A stretch of 6,368 nucleotides of DNA, from positions 1-6,368 of the forward strand of contig JAUWXH010000128.1 of the NCBI GenBank assembly GCA_030616465.1. The letters are read 5' to 3'. This document shows positions 5,552 through 6,368 of the stretch, one piece after another. Under the pieces are notes generated by a model that was not told where the DNA came from, did no database searches, and worked only from the letters and a program-made list of their open reading frames with translations. Within the stretch, counting starts at the first letter, position 1. Each line of letters starts with the position of its first letter. Origin of the DNA: Planctomycetota bacterium (lineage in GTDB: Bacteria; Planctomycetota; Phycisphaerae; UBA1845; Fen-1342). Position numbers and translations under genes: made by a program.

Positions 5552-6368
5552 CTACCGGTGCGTGGGACGGTCCTCATCTACCGTTGGTGCGCCCTGTACG
5601 TCAGGGGCGATGTTGTGCAGTCGGCCCAGCACGCCCGGGGCAATGCGCACCTCCACGACCGCCCGGCCGTTCTCGAATCGGCGGTCGAGAACCTCCGCGT
5701 AACGCTCGAGAAAGCCCAGGGCCCTGCCATCGCGGGCCGGCAATGAAAGCGTCAGCCGGCGCTGATCACCCTGAATCTGCTGGACGACTGCGGCTTGCAG
5801 GGCCTCCAAACCGGTGCCCGTGAGAGCGGAAATCAGCAGCCCGGTGGGATACTTCCGCCGCAGGATTGCCAGAGTCGCCTCATCCTCGATCGCGTCGATC
5901 TTGTTCAGCAGCAGCAACTGCGGCTTGTCGCCCACGCCCAGCTCCGCGAGCACGCCCTCGACCGCCCGGACTTGCCGCTGCGCCTCGGGACTCGATGCGT
6001 CCGCCACGTGCAGCAGCAAGTCGGCATGGATCGCTTCCTCCAGCGTGGCGCGGAAGGAAGCCACCAAGTGGTGCGGCAGATCGCGGATGAACCCGACCGT
6101 GTCCGAAAGCAACACGTGGCGGCCGTTAGCGAGTGCCCAGCGGCGGGTGAGCGTGTCGAGCGTCGCGAACAGGCGGTCTTCGATGCGTGTGCCGGCCGCG
6201 GTAAGGGCATTCATCAGCGTGCTTTTTCCGCCGTTGGTGTATCCGACCAGCGAGATCGTGAAGCACTCGGCGCGGGCGCGTACCTCGCGGATTTTCCGGC
6301 GATCGATCTGGGCCAGTTTGCGTTTGAGCAGGACGATGCGTTTGGCGGCGATTCGGCGGTCGATTTCG
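5552..6368 (-). CDS. hflX: GTPase HflX, C-terminal part (N-terminus beyond window)
   Basis: HflX is a ribosome-associated GTPase that binds the 50S subunit and splits stalled or hibernating 70S ribosomes, notably after heat stress. The visible 271 residues begin in the coiled-coil linker before the G domain (IDRRIAAKRIVLLKRKLAQI, 2-21). They include every GTPase motif: G1 GYTNGGKS (42-49, where GYTNAGKS is usual), the switch I segment with FATLD (67-71), G3 DTVGF (89-93) followed by the HflX signature IRDLP, G4 NKID (155-158) and G5 SA (180-181). A C-terminal domain of about 80 residues follows, including RLTLSLPARDGRALGFL and ending in a charged tail (DEDRPTHR). The N-terminal nucleotide-binding-like domain, roughly 150 residues in the family, lies outside the window, so the ATG at 6214 is an internal Met (M52 of the visible part), not a start. 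The gene converges with the DNA-binding protein gene across 199 bp; no classical terminator is visible after its stop. Identification is firm. Confidence 0.96.
   Translation of the reverse strand, partial: EIDRRIAAKRIVLLKRKLAQIDRRKIREVRARAECFTISLVGYTNGGKSTLMNALTAAGTRIEDRLFATLDTLTRRWALANGRHVLLSDTVGFIRDLPHHLVASFRATLEEAIHADLLLHVADASSPEAQRQVRAVEGVLAELGVGDKPQLLLLNKIDAIEDEATLAILRRKYPTGLLISALTGTGLEALQAAVVQQIQGDQRRLTLSLPARDGRALGFLERYAEVLDRRFENGRAVVEVRIAPGVLGRLHNIAPDVQGAPTVDEDRPTHR

Noticed and set aside
5021..5746. 241-codon plus-strand frame spanning the DNA-binding protein gene and the end of hflX
   Set aside because: It is out of frame with the supported basic protein and antisense to hflX; composition is shadow-like.
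5905..6214. ATG at 6214 as the start of the GTPase gene
   Set aside because: The frame continues upstream through the G1 loop GYTNGGKST, which is essential to HflX, so this Met is internal.

Overview
This 6.4 kb window is GC-rich, densely coding chromosomal DNA. Gene content suggests a Planctomycetota-like or related bacterium, but this is inference. The supports are a small Lys/Arg-rich protein ending in a winged-helix-like domain, a type I know mainly from planctomycetes, and a dispersed-repeat-like double hairpin of the kind seen in planctomycete and verrucomicrobial genomes. No phage, IS, CRISPR, tRNA or rRNA is visible.

Layout from left to right: (1) the 5' end of a minus-strand gene for a probable secreted lipoprotein, running off the left edge; (2) a plus-strand, membrane-anchored family 2 glycosyltransferase (393-1607); (3) a minus-strand condensation/WS-DGAT-like acyltransferase (1638-2978), convergent with gene 2 across a 30 bp gap; (4) a second plus-strand glycosyltransferase (3187-4401), a clear paralogue of the first and of identical length (404 aa); (5) a 492 bp gene-free stretch holding a double-hairpin repeat, a further hairpin, a candidate promoter and a leader with two mutually exclusive stems; (6) a small basic DNA-binding protein (4894-5352); (7) a 199 bp convergent gap; (8) the C-terminal two thirds of the GTPase HflX on the minus strand, running off the right edge.

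The central three genes look like a functional group: two related CrtQ/HpnB-like membrane glycosyltransferases flanking an acyl-transfer-type enzyme. A reasonable but unproven reading is the assembly of an acylated glycolipid or glycosylated isoprenoid (carotenoid or hopanoid type). The strand alternation means they are not one operon. The basic DNA-binding protein and HflX are housekeeping-type genes with no evident tie to that group. The candidates most worth checking are the duplicated glycosyltransferase/acyltransferase arrangement, the altered active-site motif of the acyltransferase, and the structured leader of the DNA-binding protein gene.
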